64,000 nucleotides of DNA from NCBI GenBank assembly GCA_910588535.1, contig CAJUOO010000006.1:6515-70514 (forward strand). Reading direction: 5' to 3'. The notes under the pieces were generated by a model that ran no database searches, had not been told where the DNA came from, and saw nothing but the letters and a program-made list of their open reading frames with translations. Shown here in pieces: positions 18,037-27,150 of the stretch. Source of the stretch: an uncultured Lachnospiraceae bacterium. Its GTDB lineage: Bacteria > Bacillota > Clostridia > Lachnospirales > Lachnospiraceae. Position 1 is the first letter of the stretch, and the number at the start of each line of letters is the position of its first letter. Position numbers and translations under genes: made by a program.

Positions 18037-18957
18037 TTATTTTACTATGTAACTGTCTGCTGTTCCTATTCCTGTAGAAGAAAACACATATACAGAGTAA
18101 TCTCCCGGCTGTGATGGTCTTACAGAAGTCCACTTATCATCTACATAAAAAAGTGTCTTTCCCTTAACCATCTTGGCATCACTGTCAAATGCATATACAT
18201 CACCGTCAATCCGTTTTACCATATAAGAACTTCCCTTACCCGCATACAATCTGCCGTCAGCATCTGCATAATACTTGCTGCCGCCAACCTTTATCCACGA
18301 ATTTTTCTTCATCATACCAACGGATGAGTAATAATACATATCACCACCATACCCCACGAAGCCGGTATGCATCTTGCCATCTTCCTCATCAAAGTAATAT
18401 TGATTGCCCTCAAGGCTAACCTTCCCACGCACCATCTGGCCTTTACAGAAATTTGGCATATCAGAATCAGCAAAATAAAACCAATTTCTGTCAATCTTCT
18501 CCCAGCCAACTGCCATCGTGCCATCTGACTTAAAGAAATACCAGCCACTGTATTCTGCTTCCTCCGTCGGTGAGCTTGCCTCGACCATATTCGTTGTCAT
18601 GCGCACTGTGCTGTATGGTATCTCAGAGGGTGCTGCCATCAGATAATGCCAGCCTGTCACCATAACTCCATCTGCATCAAAATAATAGCCTTCTGCATAT
18701 CCTTCTCCCCATCCGGTTGTCATAATTCCCTCTGCATCCAGATAGTAATATGCGCCTGTCTCTGTATTATATCTCCAGCTTAGAACCTTAAGTTCCCCAT
18801 CAATATAATATCTGTAGCCTTCTCTTCCCGAAGATTCTACCACCTCGTAATACCATCCATTTTTTCTGTCCTCCGCTGCCTGAGAAGCAAATACAGTAGA
18901 AAACATCCATATTATAGAAAGGCATATGATAAGCAGCAGCTTTTTATTCGTTTTCAT
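18037..18957 (-). CDS. Small secreted choline-binding-type repeat protein
   Basis: Start at ATG 18957 gives 306 residues with a signal peptide (MKTNKKLLLI..., cut near ASQAAE). All of the mature part is aromatic-glycine repeats such as YYLDAEGIMTTGW and WFYFADSD. There is no enzyme domain. It has the same build as the protein at 16177-17661 and is likely a paralogue. A possible minus-strand promoter is TTGCAT with TACAAT 18 nt downstream near 19020-19050. Confidence 0.8.
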   Translation of the reverse strand: MKTNKKLLLIICLSIIWMFSTVFASQAAEDRKNGWYYEVVESSGREGYRYYIDGELKVLSWRYNTETGAYYYLDAEGIMTTGWGEGYAEGYYFDADGVMVTGWHYLMAAPSEIPYSTVRMTTNMVEASSPTEEAEYSGWYFFKSDGTMAVGWEKIDRNWFYFADSDMPNFCKGQMVRGKVSLEGNQYYFDEEDGKMHTGFVGYGGDMYYYSSVGMMKKNSWIKVGGSKYYADADGRLYAGKGSSYMVKRIDGDVYAFDSDAKMVKGKTLFYVDDKWTSVRPSQPGDYSVYVFSSTGIGTADSYIVK

Positions 18958-19319
18958 TTTTTCACCATCCTTGCTACAACTGCCATGCCTATTTCTCCTA
19001 CTCTCATACATCCTGAATGAATTGTAACATGTGGTGTATCCTCTATGCAATATCATTAAGATTGCAATTTTCTTACATTTTTCTTTCTGAATTCCAGAAT
19101 CTCCCAATCATCCATTGTTATATAATATAAAATCTGTATATTATTTTTCCGATTATCCCAAAAACAAACTATTTTGTGCAAGAAATTTATTTTAAACACA
19201 TCTCATTTTGATAATCTGCTTTACTTGCCTATACACGATATAGACAAATGTGGCTATCCATGTTCTTCATGTACTAAGCATAAACCAGACGGCAAAAAAC
19301 AATACCACTCCGCTTTCAA
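18958..19319. other. Intergenic stretch between repeat protein and licD
   Basis: This AT-rich gap holds the 5-prime region of the repeat protein gene and the 3-prime end of the polysaccharide operon. I see no clear terminator after licD and no credible gene. Confidence 0.4.
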
Positions 19320-20162
19320 TTACCGCACAAAGAACCCTTCTGCATCCAGTTCCCCGTGAGTAGCCCTTCTTTTCTCCTTCGGGGGCAGCGTCATATAATC
19401 TCCATATACCACCGTGAGAACCCTGTCATAGCCTTTTGGTATCATCGCCGTCATATCCTCAAAGGGCACCTCCAAAATCTGTTCCGATCCCTCCCTTGGA
19501 ACAATCATATGCACAAAGTCTGGCTGATAATTACTATAATACAAGAGATGGCTTTTCCCCTTTTTCTGTCTTAATGCTGCCTTCCGCTCCCATCTAATCA
19601 ATGTCTTCATATCTATGCTGCTTCCTATTCCGGCAAGTAGAGCTACCTGAAGCTTCTGCAAAAAGCTATATTTTGAAAAATCAAGTTTTCTGCGATGTCC
19701 CATCGCCATGCCATAGATGATTTTATTTATCAATATCTGCATCTTTCTAGAAAAAGGATTTTCCGAAATCTCATCAAGAATAAAAATATCCACACAGATA
19801 TGGTTTAATTCTTCTCCATAAAACGATGTATCCTTATCTGGCAGCTTTTTTCTGCTATTTTCATAGATAAGCTTGGGCGTAAAGTCATAAAATGCCTCTC
19901 TATCTGAAAAGTCGGAGGGAAACCACAGATGGATTCCCTCCGGCAGCTCCTTTTTTGCTACCTTAATAAAATGTTCATAGTCCTTCCGCATAAAAGCAAT
20001 GTCCACGTCATCATCCCACGGGATAAATCCCTTATGGCGCACTGCCCCAATCAGGGTTCCGGCATCCAGAAGATAATGGATGCCATGCTTTCTACATATA
20101 TGATCCACTGCCTTTAACACCTTCAGATTTGCTGCCTGTACCTGCTTGATTCGTGTTTCCAT
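19320..20162 (-). CDS. licD: LicD-family phosphocholine transferase
   Basis: The 280-residue protein has the family core GTLIGAVRHKGFIPWDDDVD (residues about 35-54), a nucleotidyltransferase-fold site with the acidic metal ligands DDDVD. LicD proteins transfer phosphocholine from CDP-choline to a sugar of teichoic acid or another surface glycan; some family members move other phospho-groups. It is the last gene of the large glycan operon, 48 nt after rfbH. The fusion enzyme at 648 would supply its donor. This ties the glycan to phosphocholine, by inference. Confidence 0.88.
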   Translation of the reverse strand: METRIKQVQAANLKVLKAVDHICRKHGIHYLLDAGTLIGAVRHKGFIPWDDDVDIAFMRKDYEHFIKVAKKELPEGIHLWFPSDFSDREAFYDFTPKLIYENSRKKLPDKDTSFYGEELNHICVDIFILDEISENPFSRKMQILINKIIYGMAMGHRRKLDFSKYSFLQKLQVALLAGIGSSIDMKTLIRWERKAALRQKKGKSHLLYYSNYQPDFVHMIVPREGSEQILEVPFEDMTAMIPKGYDRVLTVVYGDYMTLPPKEKRRATHGELDAEGFFVR

Positions 20163-20210
20163 CCCTTATCTTTGCGCCTCTCTTTTTCAAGGAGAATCGC
20201 CTTCCTCCTT

Positions 20211-21548
20211 CTATACGCCAACTGCCTCACAGATTGTTTTTCCCATATAGTCAAGCATCTCATCCGTCATTCCCGGATATAAGCCAACCCAGAAGGTATC
20301 CTGCATAATGCGGTCTGTGTTTGTTAAATCTCCCACAACACGATATCCCTCCTGCTCTCTCCTCATCTCGTCAAAACATGGGTGCTTTACAAGATTTCCA
20401 GCGAAAAGCATACGAGTCTGCACACCTTTTCCTTCGATATATGGCACGACATGATTTCTGTCCACGCCCTCCCGGCAAGTCAACAGAAAGCCAAACCAGC
20501 TCGGTCTGGAACCACTACATGCCTTTGGCAATATCAGCTTATCCTCCGCACGCTTCACCGCGTTGTAGAGATAATCGAAATTATGTCGCCTTCTCTCCAC
20601 AAAGGATGGGAACTTCTTAAGCTGCGCGCACCCTATGGCAGCCTGCATATCTGTCGCCTTTAAATTATAACCAAAATGAGAATAGACATATTTGTGATCA
20701 TATCCCAGCGGCAACTCGCCATACTGCTTATCAAAACGATGACCACACAGATTATCTCTTCCCGACGGACATGCACAATCTCTTCCCCAATCCCGGAAAG
20801 AACGGATAATTCTGTTTAACATCAAATTATCTGTGTAGACTGCGCCGCCCTCTCCCATTGTCATGTGATGCGGCGGATAGAAGCTTGAAGTTCCAATATC
20901 CCCTATCGTTCCTGTCAGGCGCTCTTTTCCATCCATCTCATAGCTGCTTCCAAGAGCATCACAATTATCCTCCACAAGCCACAGCTTATGCTTGTCACAG
21001 AACTCTCTGACTGCTTTTAAGTCAAATGGATTCCCCAGCGTATGGGCAAGCATCACAGCCTTTGTCTTATCTGAATAGGCCTTCTCCAACATCGAGATAT
21101 CAATATTATACTGAGGGATTGTCACATCGACAAATACAGGGACGGCACCATACTGAATTATGGGTGCTACTGTCGTTGGAAAACCTGCCGCCACTGTGAT
21201 CACCTCATCGCCTCTTTTTACTCTTCTGTCTCCCAGAAGCGGGGATGTCAGCGCCATAAATGCGACAAGATTTGCTGACGAACCAGAATTTACCACAGAG
21301 CAGAAGCGAACACCAAGATATTTTGCAAACTCCTCCTCAAATTCTTCCGTATATCTTCCTGAGGTCAGCCAAAATTCCAGCGAACTATCAACCAGATTCG
21401 CCATTTCCTCCTCGTTATAGACACGGGACGCATATGGGATGTGATCACCCTCTTTGTATTCTTTCTTATTATGATATTTTTTACAGTATTCACGTGTGGC
21501 AGCGAGAATTTCCTCCCGCGCCTGAGACTCTGACATATTTTCAAACAT
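20211..21548 (-). CDS. rfbH: CDP-4-dehydro-6-deoxyglucose 3-dehydrase (E1)
   Basis: The 445-residue protein is an aminotransferase-fold, PMP-dependent iron-sulfur enzyme. The usual PLP lysine is replaced by His in FYPPHHMTMGEGG near residue 226, the hallmark of E1. The cluster ligands show as CACPSGRDNLC near 257-267 plus an upstream Cys in VEDNCDALG. It removes the 3-hydroxyl of CDP-4-keto-6-deoxyglucose and needs a reductase partner (E3), which is not in the window. The start has no better alternative. It follows rfbG by 6 nt. Confidence 0.92.
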   Translation of the reverse strand: MFENMSESQAREEILAATREYCKKYHNKKEYKEGDHIPYASRVYNEEEMANLVDSSLEFWLTSGRYTEEFEEEFAKYLGVRFCSVVNSGSSANLVAFMALTSPLLGDRRVKRGDEVITVAAGFPTTVAPIIQYGAVPVFVDVTIPQYNIDISMLEKAYSDKTKAVMLAHTLGNPFDLKAVREFCDKHKLWLVEDNCDALGSSYEMDGKERLTGTIGDIGTSSFYPPHHMTMGEGGAVYTDNLMLNRIIRSFRDWGRDCACPSGRDNLCGHRFDKQYGELPLGYDHKYVYSHFGYNLKATDMQAAIGCAQLKKFPSFVERRRHNFDYLYNAVKRAEDKLILPKACSGSRPSWFGFLLTCREGVDRNHVVPYIEGKGVQTRMLFAGNLVKHPCFDEMRREQEGYRVVGDLTNTDRIMQDTFWVGLYPGMTDEMLDYMGKTICEAVGV

Positions 21549-21554
21549 AACTTT

Positions 21555-22619
21555 TTATTTCACCCTTTCTATCACTGCTTCACTTATAAATTCCCTGATC
21601 TGTCTTTCCATACATAAGGGAATGTCATCCCCTCTTTGCTGACATTTCGCCCACTCCACTGTCTTTTCTACCGCCTTTTCAATCCCCCAAACTGGCTTCC
21701 AGCCAAAGGTTTTTTTAAGCCTCGAACAGTCCAGCTTTAAGAAATTTGCCTCATGAGGGCCACCATCATACTGGTTTTCCCAGCTCATTCCCTCTCCCCA
21801 CGCTTTACAAAACAACGTGGCAAGCTCACCTGTCGTCACACAGTCATAATCATCGGGACCTACATTATAATATCCCTCATAGCATCTGTCCTCATACTGC
21901 GCTTTACATATTTGCAGATATACCATCAACGGCTCCAGCACATGTTGATAAGGTCTGACAGAAAACGGATTCCGCACCATAATTGGCTCTTTCTTTAATG
22001 CTGCACGAATACAATCAGGAATAATCCTGTCATTGGCAAAATCTCCGCCACCTATCACATTGCCAGCTCTTGCGGTAGAGATACGAACATCTCTCTCTTC
22101 AAAAAAAGATCTCTTATAACTGTGTGTTACAAGCTCCGAACAAGACTTACTATTCGAATAGGGATCATAGCCATCCAGATATTCATCCTCGCGATACCCC
22201 CACTCCCACTCTCTGTTTTTATAAACCTTATCAGTAGTTACATTTAAAACAGATTTCACACACTCCATCTGTCGAATACATTCCAGAATATTCACTGTAC
22301 CCATCACATTTGTCTCATAAGTGTACACAGGATCTTTGTAGGAATCTCGCACAATCGGCTGAGCAGCAAGATGAAACACAATCTCCGGCTGTGACGCCTT
22401 ACATGACTTTATCAGGCTGTCTCTGTCGCGGATGTCCCCTATCACTGAATGAATCTGCTCTTCTACTCCTGACAGCTCGAACAGAGTATTCTTGGGAGGC
22501 ATAAGAGAATATCCCGTCACATCTGCTCCCGCAAGAAGCAGAAGCTTCGTGAGCCATGTCCCCTTAAAGCCCGTGTGTCCAGTAAGAAATACTTTTTTTC
22601 CTCTATAAAATTCAAGCAT
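21555..22619 (-). CDS. rfbG: CDP-glucose 4,6-dehydratase
   Basis: An extended short-chain dehydrogenase of 354 residues. NAD-binding motif is TGHTGFKGTW near residue 14, and the catalytic YxxxK is YSNSK. It makes CDP-4-keto-6-deoxyglucose from CDP-glucose. I choose ATG 22619, 6 nt after GAGGAA, which leaves 8 nt to the rfbF stop. Confidence 0.93.
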   Translation of the reverse strand: MLEFYRGKKVFLTGHTGFKGTWLTKLLLLAGADVTGYSLMPPKNTLFELSGVEEQIHSVIGDIRDRDSLIKSCKASQPEIVFHLAAQPIVRDSYKDPVYTYETNVMGTVNILECIRQMECVKSVLNVTTDKVYKNREWEWGYREDEYLDGYDPYSNSKSCSELVTHSYKRSFFEERDVRISTARAGNVIGGGDFANDRIIPDCIRAALKKEPIMVRNPFSVRPYQHVLEPLMVYLQICKAQYEDRCYEGYYNVGPDDYDCVTTGELATLFCKAWGEGMSWENQYDGGPHEANFLKLDCSRLKKTFGWKPVWGIEKAVEKTVEWAKCQQRGDDIPLCMERQIREFISEAVIERVK

Positions 22620-22627
22620 CACATTCC

Positions 22628-23401
22628 TCACTTCCATATTTTCCACGGTGCATGCCCTGTCTGCCACATCTCCTCAAGACGCTGCATCTCTCTCTGCGTG
22701 TCCATGCACTGCCAAAAACCATCGTGATAATAAGATTTTAATTGCCCCTCTGCCGCCAATCTCTGCAGCGGCTCCCTCTCAAATACCGTGTCATCTCCCT
22801 CAATATAATCAAATATCTCCGGGTTCATCACCATAAAGCCACCATTTATCAATGTCGCATCAGCAGCATCCTTCTCGCGAAAGGCTCGTATGGTATTATC
22901 CTTATCAATATCCAGCACACCCTTCATCTGAGCAAAATCTACAGTGGTAAGTGTGGCAGTCTTTCCATGCAAGCGATGAAATTCCAGAACTTTTTTAATA
23001 TCCACATTGCTGACAGCATCGCCGTAAGTCAACATAAAAGGCTCATCTCCCACATAACTCTGTATGCGCTTTACCCTGCCCCCGGTCATGGTATGCAGAC
23101 CAGTATCCACCAATGTCACCTTCCAAGGCTCAGAATAATTATTGTGCACCTCCATGTTATTATTGGCCAGATCAAAGGTGACATCTGAAGTATGCAAAAA
23201 ATAATCAGCAAAAAATTCCTTTACCACATACTGCTTATAACCAAGGCAAATAATAAATTCATGGAAACCATACTCCGAATAGATCTTCATAATATGCCAG
23301 AGAATTGGCTTTTCTCCAATCTCAATCATTGGCTTGGGCTTTAGGTGGCTCTGCTCACTTATCCTTGTCCCAAACCCTCCTGCAAATATAACAACCTTCA
23401 T
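22628..23401 (-). CDS. rfbF: Glucose-1-phosphate cytidylyltransferase
   Basis: 257 residues with the nucleotidyltransferase start AGGFGTRISEQSHLKPKPMI and the later GDAVSNVDI metal site. It makes CDP-glucose from CTP and glucose-1-P. With rfbG and rfbH it forms the first three steps to CDP-3,6-dideoxyhexoses. Confidence 0.94.
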   Translation of the reverse strand: MKVVIFAGGFGTRISEQSHLKPKPMIEIGEKPILWHIMKIYSEYGFHEFIICLGYKQYVVKEFFADYFLHTSDVTFDLANNNMEVHNNYSEPWKVTLVDTGLHTMTGGRVKRIQSYVGDEPFMLTYGDAVSNVDIKKVLEFHRLHGKTATLTTVDFAQMKGVLDIDKDNTIRAFREKDAADATLINGGFMVMNPEIFDYIEGDDTVFEREPLQRLAAEGQLKSYYHDGFWQCMDTQREMQRLEEMWQTGHAPWKIWK

Positions 23402-23451
23402 TCACCTTCTCCTTTTCCTTATTTCCATTTATCCCTATTTTATAGATTGCT

Positions 23452-25227
23452 CTATTGAATTGCTCCAAATACTCTCACACACAGATTATAGTCCTGTGGA
23501 TATTCTCTCACCATGGCAAATGCATCCTCCGCCCTCTCTCTGTCTTCCGTGCGGTACAGACTGATGCAATTCCCAGCATCTCCATCATAACAACAGAAAT
23601 CTATACGATACGTCTTTCCCGGCTGAACAGGTATCTTTCCAACACTAAGCTTCACCCAGCCATTATCCTCAAATTCTACTGCGTCAAGTGTTGTGGTATA
23701 GATTAGATTATCGCCCTCATATTCCACCAGATTCACTTCAAGCTGCACCTCATTCTTTCTCGCATAGGTGGCAACCTTAAAATCGATCCTCTCCACATAT
23801 GGCTGCTCTGCTATAAATACCTGCGACATGCGGCTGGCAATCAAAGGTAGCTCCACCTTATACGATGGTCCAGTATTTAGTGATACATAAGGAGGCATCG
23901 CCGCCACAATAAAGCAGGCAACTGCCGGAACCAAAAAGATCGCCAGCCCTCCCAGAAAGCGCGCCCGAATCCATCCTATGCAAGAATCCACGCTGCTGCT
24001 GACATTTCCAGTGCAATATTTCGGATGCTTAAAGAGAGCAACCGCAATCATCAGCGTTGTAAATAAACTCCCTATCATATTCATATCTGTTATGCGAAAG
24101 ATCTCCCGCATACTGAGCTTAGTCCCTATATATTTATAGATATAATCCCCAAAAACTCCCCATGTAAACAGTTCTTGATCCACATGATCCGGCCAAATAT
24201 TAACTGTATAGATCATAAACATCAGCATCATAAGAACATCTAATACCATAAATATCTTGGTGTCCTTATTTAAGAAGGACGACAGCACCCAAAATGGAAC
24301 GGCAAATAATAACCACTGTGGATGCCACTGAGACAAGCCAAAAATCACAGCAATCACCAGACAGCCAAAGTAAAATGCCCACTGGGACAGCTCACTCTTG
24401 GTCTTTGGATTGGTAAAATATGCCCATGCACAGATACCGCAGAAAAACATAAGCACTAGACTAAGATGTGCCGCTCCTGTGTCAATTCCTGCCTGATAGA
24501 CATATCCTGTCGGACCAAATCCAAGCACATACTGTCGAAACAGCGGACTGTGGAAATAAAAGGCAAATTCAAGCACATAGCAGAGTGTTACGCCAATCAT
24601 ATCCCGCACAATGCGAAAAACATTCTTCTCCTTCAACAAGAGAAGAGGAACGAAAATAAGAAGCGAATAATATTTAAATGGTAAAGACAGCGCAAAAAAT
24701 AACACAAACAGCCGTCTGTTATCCTTGAGATAGTAATAGATTCCTATCAGAATCAAAAACACTGTAAAGATGTCATACTGCCCAAACATAAACTGGCTGA
24801 AGAAACCAATCGGCGTCGTGAGAAATACATAAGCACAGAGCTTACTTTTCTTCGCCCCCATGCCAATCACAGATGCGATCTTGTAGATCAGATACCCTGA
24901 CACCAGATACAGCGATACTGGAAGCAGCTTATACCACATAAGCACAGCCGTATTTGCCGCAAAACGCTCTGGACACGTGACAATCCCCAAAAGCTTTATT
25001 GGAATATTCCAAAATGCAAATACCAGATAGGTACTTGGCATATAGCTGCCCCACATATTATATTGATAGGCATCCCACTCATAAAAATCCCAAAAATGTC
25101 CCTGAAGATAACCATATGAGCAACCCGCCGTATGCATGATATCCCCCTGCTGAAAGGTCAGAAAACATACCACGGCAAGAGCAGCAAATATAATATAGTC
25201 AATTTTGTGCAATGGTTTCTCTGTCAT
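23452..25227 (-). CDS. GT-C type membrane glycosyltransferase with C-terminal beta domain (paralogue 1)
   Basis: About 591 residues from ATG 25227; ATG 25236 is also possible but sits directly on the ribosome site. About 10-12 membrane segments fill residues 1-460, with an early conserved stretch FQQGDIMHTAG. The last 120 residues form an outward, beta-rich domain (YKVELPL...FIAEQ, YRIDFCCYDGD). It resembles GT87/GT39-like polyprenyl-sugar-using enzymes that add sugars on the outer face. It is 14 nt after its neighbour and clearly paralogous to the next two genes. Confidence 0.7.
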   Translation of the reverse strand: MTEKPLHKIDYIIFAALAVVCFLTFQQGDIMHTAGCSYGYLQGHFWDFYEWDAYQYNMWGSYMPSTYLVFAFWNIPIKLLGIVTCPERFAANTAVLMWYKLLPVSLYLVSGYLIYKIASVIGMGAKKSKLCAYVFLTTPIGFFSQFMFGQYDIFTVFLILIGIYYYLKDNRRLFVLFFALSLPFKYYSLLIFVPLLLLKEKNVFRIVRDMIGVTLCYVLEFAFYFHSPLFRQYVLGFGPTGYVYQAGIDTGAAHLSLVLMFFCGICAWAYFTNPKTKSELSQWAFYFGCLVIAVIFGLSQWHPQWLLFAVPFWVLSSFLNKDTKIFMVLDVLMMLMFMIYTVNIWPDHVDQELFTWGVFGDYIYKYIGTKLSMREIFRITDMNMIGSLFTTLMIAVALFKHPKYCTGNVSSSVDSCIGWIRARFLGGLAIFLVPAVACFIVAAMPPYVSLNTGPSYKVELPLIASRMSQVFIAEQPYVERIDFKVATYARKNEVQLEVNLVEYEGDNLIYTTTLDAVEFEDNGWVKLSVGKIPVQPGKTYRIDFCCYDGDAGNCISLYRTEDRERAEDAFAMVREYPQDYNLCVRVFGAIQ

Positions 25228-25250
25228 AAGCCTCATCCTTCCGATTCTAT

Positions 25251-27032
25251 TTAACCCCTGTTCTTTCGGTACAGACGGATGCAGAGATTATAGTTCTGTG
25301 CGGTTCCTGACTCCATATAGTAGGTTGTCTCGTCAACCTGAGCCTCTGTCCGAAATAGACATACCGTATTCAAGATTGTTCCCTCAGGACAGACAAAATC
25401 GATTCGATACTGTATGCCCGCCTTAAGCTGTCCCTCCTTGACGGGAAAAGATACCCATGAATTGTTTTTAAATTTGCTAGTATCATATACGATGGATGCG
25501 ATCTCTCTCCCTGTCTCCATTTCCGATAACGTTACATATAATGGGACTGTATTTATTCTTGCATAGGTTCCCTGATAAAACTCAACACGGACAATGTCGT
25601 CATCTGATGCTGTAAAAACCTGTGTCACAGTATCCCCAACCATCGGCACCTCCGGCCTTCCATTGGAAATATCCAGACTAAGATAAGGAGGAAGCGCCGC
25701 CACCAGATAACAGATAATTGCCGGTACTACAAAAATTGCAAGTCCTGATAGAAATCGGATATGAAGCGCCCTCATCCCCTTTGTGATCTCCTGACTCAGA
25801 TTTCCCTGCGCAAGCGGAGGATATTGAAATACTGCTGCCACTGTCATCAGAGCGGCAAAAATTGTCCCAGATATATTATTATTTTTCAGAGGATAGATAT
25901 CCCACATCCGCAGCTCTCTGTTCAGATACGGCATCACCTCTTTGCCATACATATTCTTTCCAAGGATTCCCCACTCAAACATTGCCTGATCAGCATTATT
26001 AATATAAATACCACACAGATAGATACAGAAAAATAACATCATCAGTACATCCAGCGCCCAGAATACCTTAGTATCCTTGTGAGGCATTGCACCCAGCACC
26101 CAAAAGGGCACAGCAAACAACAGCCACTGTGGATGCCACTGCGCCAGACCAAAAATCACCGTGCAGGAAAGAGTAGCAAAAAAACACATCCACTGCGCAG
26201 ACAAAACCTTTCCTGTAACATTTTTAAAATACGCCCATGCGCAGATCAGACAAAAAGCACAGATAACAAGGCTTAGATTTGTAGATCCAGTGGGAAGAGA
26301 TGCACTGTACACATATTCTGTCGGCGTAAAGCCAAGCACATAATCCCGGAAAAGTTCACTGGGAAAGTAGAACACAAGTTCCACAACATAAGGAATCGCA
26401 ACCAACACCATATCTCGAATAATTTTCCAGATATTTTTCTCTTTTAACAATAACAATGGCACAAAGACCAACAGTGGAAAATATTTAAATGGAATTGCCA
26501 GCGCAAAGAACAAAACAAACCGAAATCGTTCCTCCCGAACATAATAATACACGCCTAGCAATGTAAAAAATACTGTAAAGCTATCATATTGCCCAAATAA
26601 AAACTGGCTGTAAAATCCAATTGGTGCGGTGAGAAAAGCATACATGGCAAGCTTTGCTCTGCCCTTTCCAAGCGAAAGTTCCTCAATAATCTTATATATC
26701 AGCACAGATGATCCCAGATAAAATAGGGTGGGAAGTAGCTTATAGTACATCATCAGCCAGTAGGATACCTCCAGTTTTGGCTCATGTAAGATGCCTAAAA
26801 GCTTAACTGGAATATTCCAGATCGCAAACAGAATATAGGTGCTTGGCATATAACTTGCATACATATCTGCCTTTTCTACATTCCACTCATAAAAATCAAG
26901 AATATGTCCTTGAAGATAAGCAAAGGAGCAGCCTCCCGTATGTCGGATATCACCCTGCTGAAATACCAGATAACAAATCACAGCACAGACGGCAAATAAG
27001 ATAAAATCCTTTTTTTCTGCAATCTTTTTCAT
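25251..27032 (-). CDS. GT-C type membrane glycosyltransferase with C-terminal beta domain (paralogue 2)
   Basis: From ATG 27032 (GGGGA upstream) it has 593 residues, almost the same length as paralogue 1. The frame stays open further up to a TTG at 27104, but that start has no proper ribosome site. The start of the protein (FQQGDIRHTGGCSFAYLQGH), the YMPSTYILFAIWNIPVKLLG loop and the C-terminal beta domain line up with the neighbour. It probably uses a lipid-linked sugar outside the membrane; the sugar is unknown. Confidence 0.7.
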   Translation of the reverse strand: MKKIAEKKDFILFAVCAVICYLVFQQGDIRHTGGCSFAYLQGHILDFYEWNVEKADMYASYMPSTYILFAIWNIPVKLLGILHEPKLEVSYWLMMYYKLLPTLFYLGSSVLIYKIIEELSLGKGRAKLAMYAFLTAPIGFYSQFLFGQYDSFTVFFTLLGVYYYVREERFRFVLFFALAIPFKYFPLLVFVPLLLLKEKNIWKIIRDMVLVAIPYVVELVFYFPSELFRDYVLGFTPTEYVYSASLPTGSTNLSLVICAFCLICAWAYFKNVTGKVLSAQWMCFFATLSCTVIFGLAQWHPQWLLFAVPFWVLGAMPHKDTKVFWALDVLMMLFFCIYLCGIYINNADQAMFEWGILGKNMYGKEVMPYLNRELRMWDIYPLKNNNISGTIFAALMTVAAVFQYPPLAQGNLSQEITKGMRALHIRFLSGLAIFVVPAIICYLVAALPPYLSLDISNGRPEVPMVGDTVTQVFTASDDDIVRVEFYQGTYARINTVPLYVTLSEMETGREIASIVYDTSKFKNNSWVSFPVKEGQLKAGIQYRIDFVCPEGTILNTVCLFRTEAQVDETTYYMESGTAQNYNLCIRLYRKNRG

Positions 27033-27114
27033 AATAATCCCCACACTGCCCTTAGCGGCCTGATATAAAAATGAAACCGCTGCCTTAAAAGTATTTTCAC
27101 GCAAACTCCGATCC

Positions 27115-27130
27115 GCCTGCTTTAGCAGGC
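27115..27130. other. Short hairpin between two GT-C genes
   Basis: GCCTGC-TTTA-GCAGGC is a perfect small stem-loop in the 118-nt gap between paralogues 2 and 3. There is no T-run; it may only affect mRNA processing. Confidence 0.4.
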
Positions 27131-27150
27131 ATACGCATCAGGATAACCTC

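Noticed and set aside
19174..19359. 61-codon plus-strand frame with several cysteines
   Set aside because: It needs a TTG start without a ribosome site and runs into the licD coding region on the other strand.
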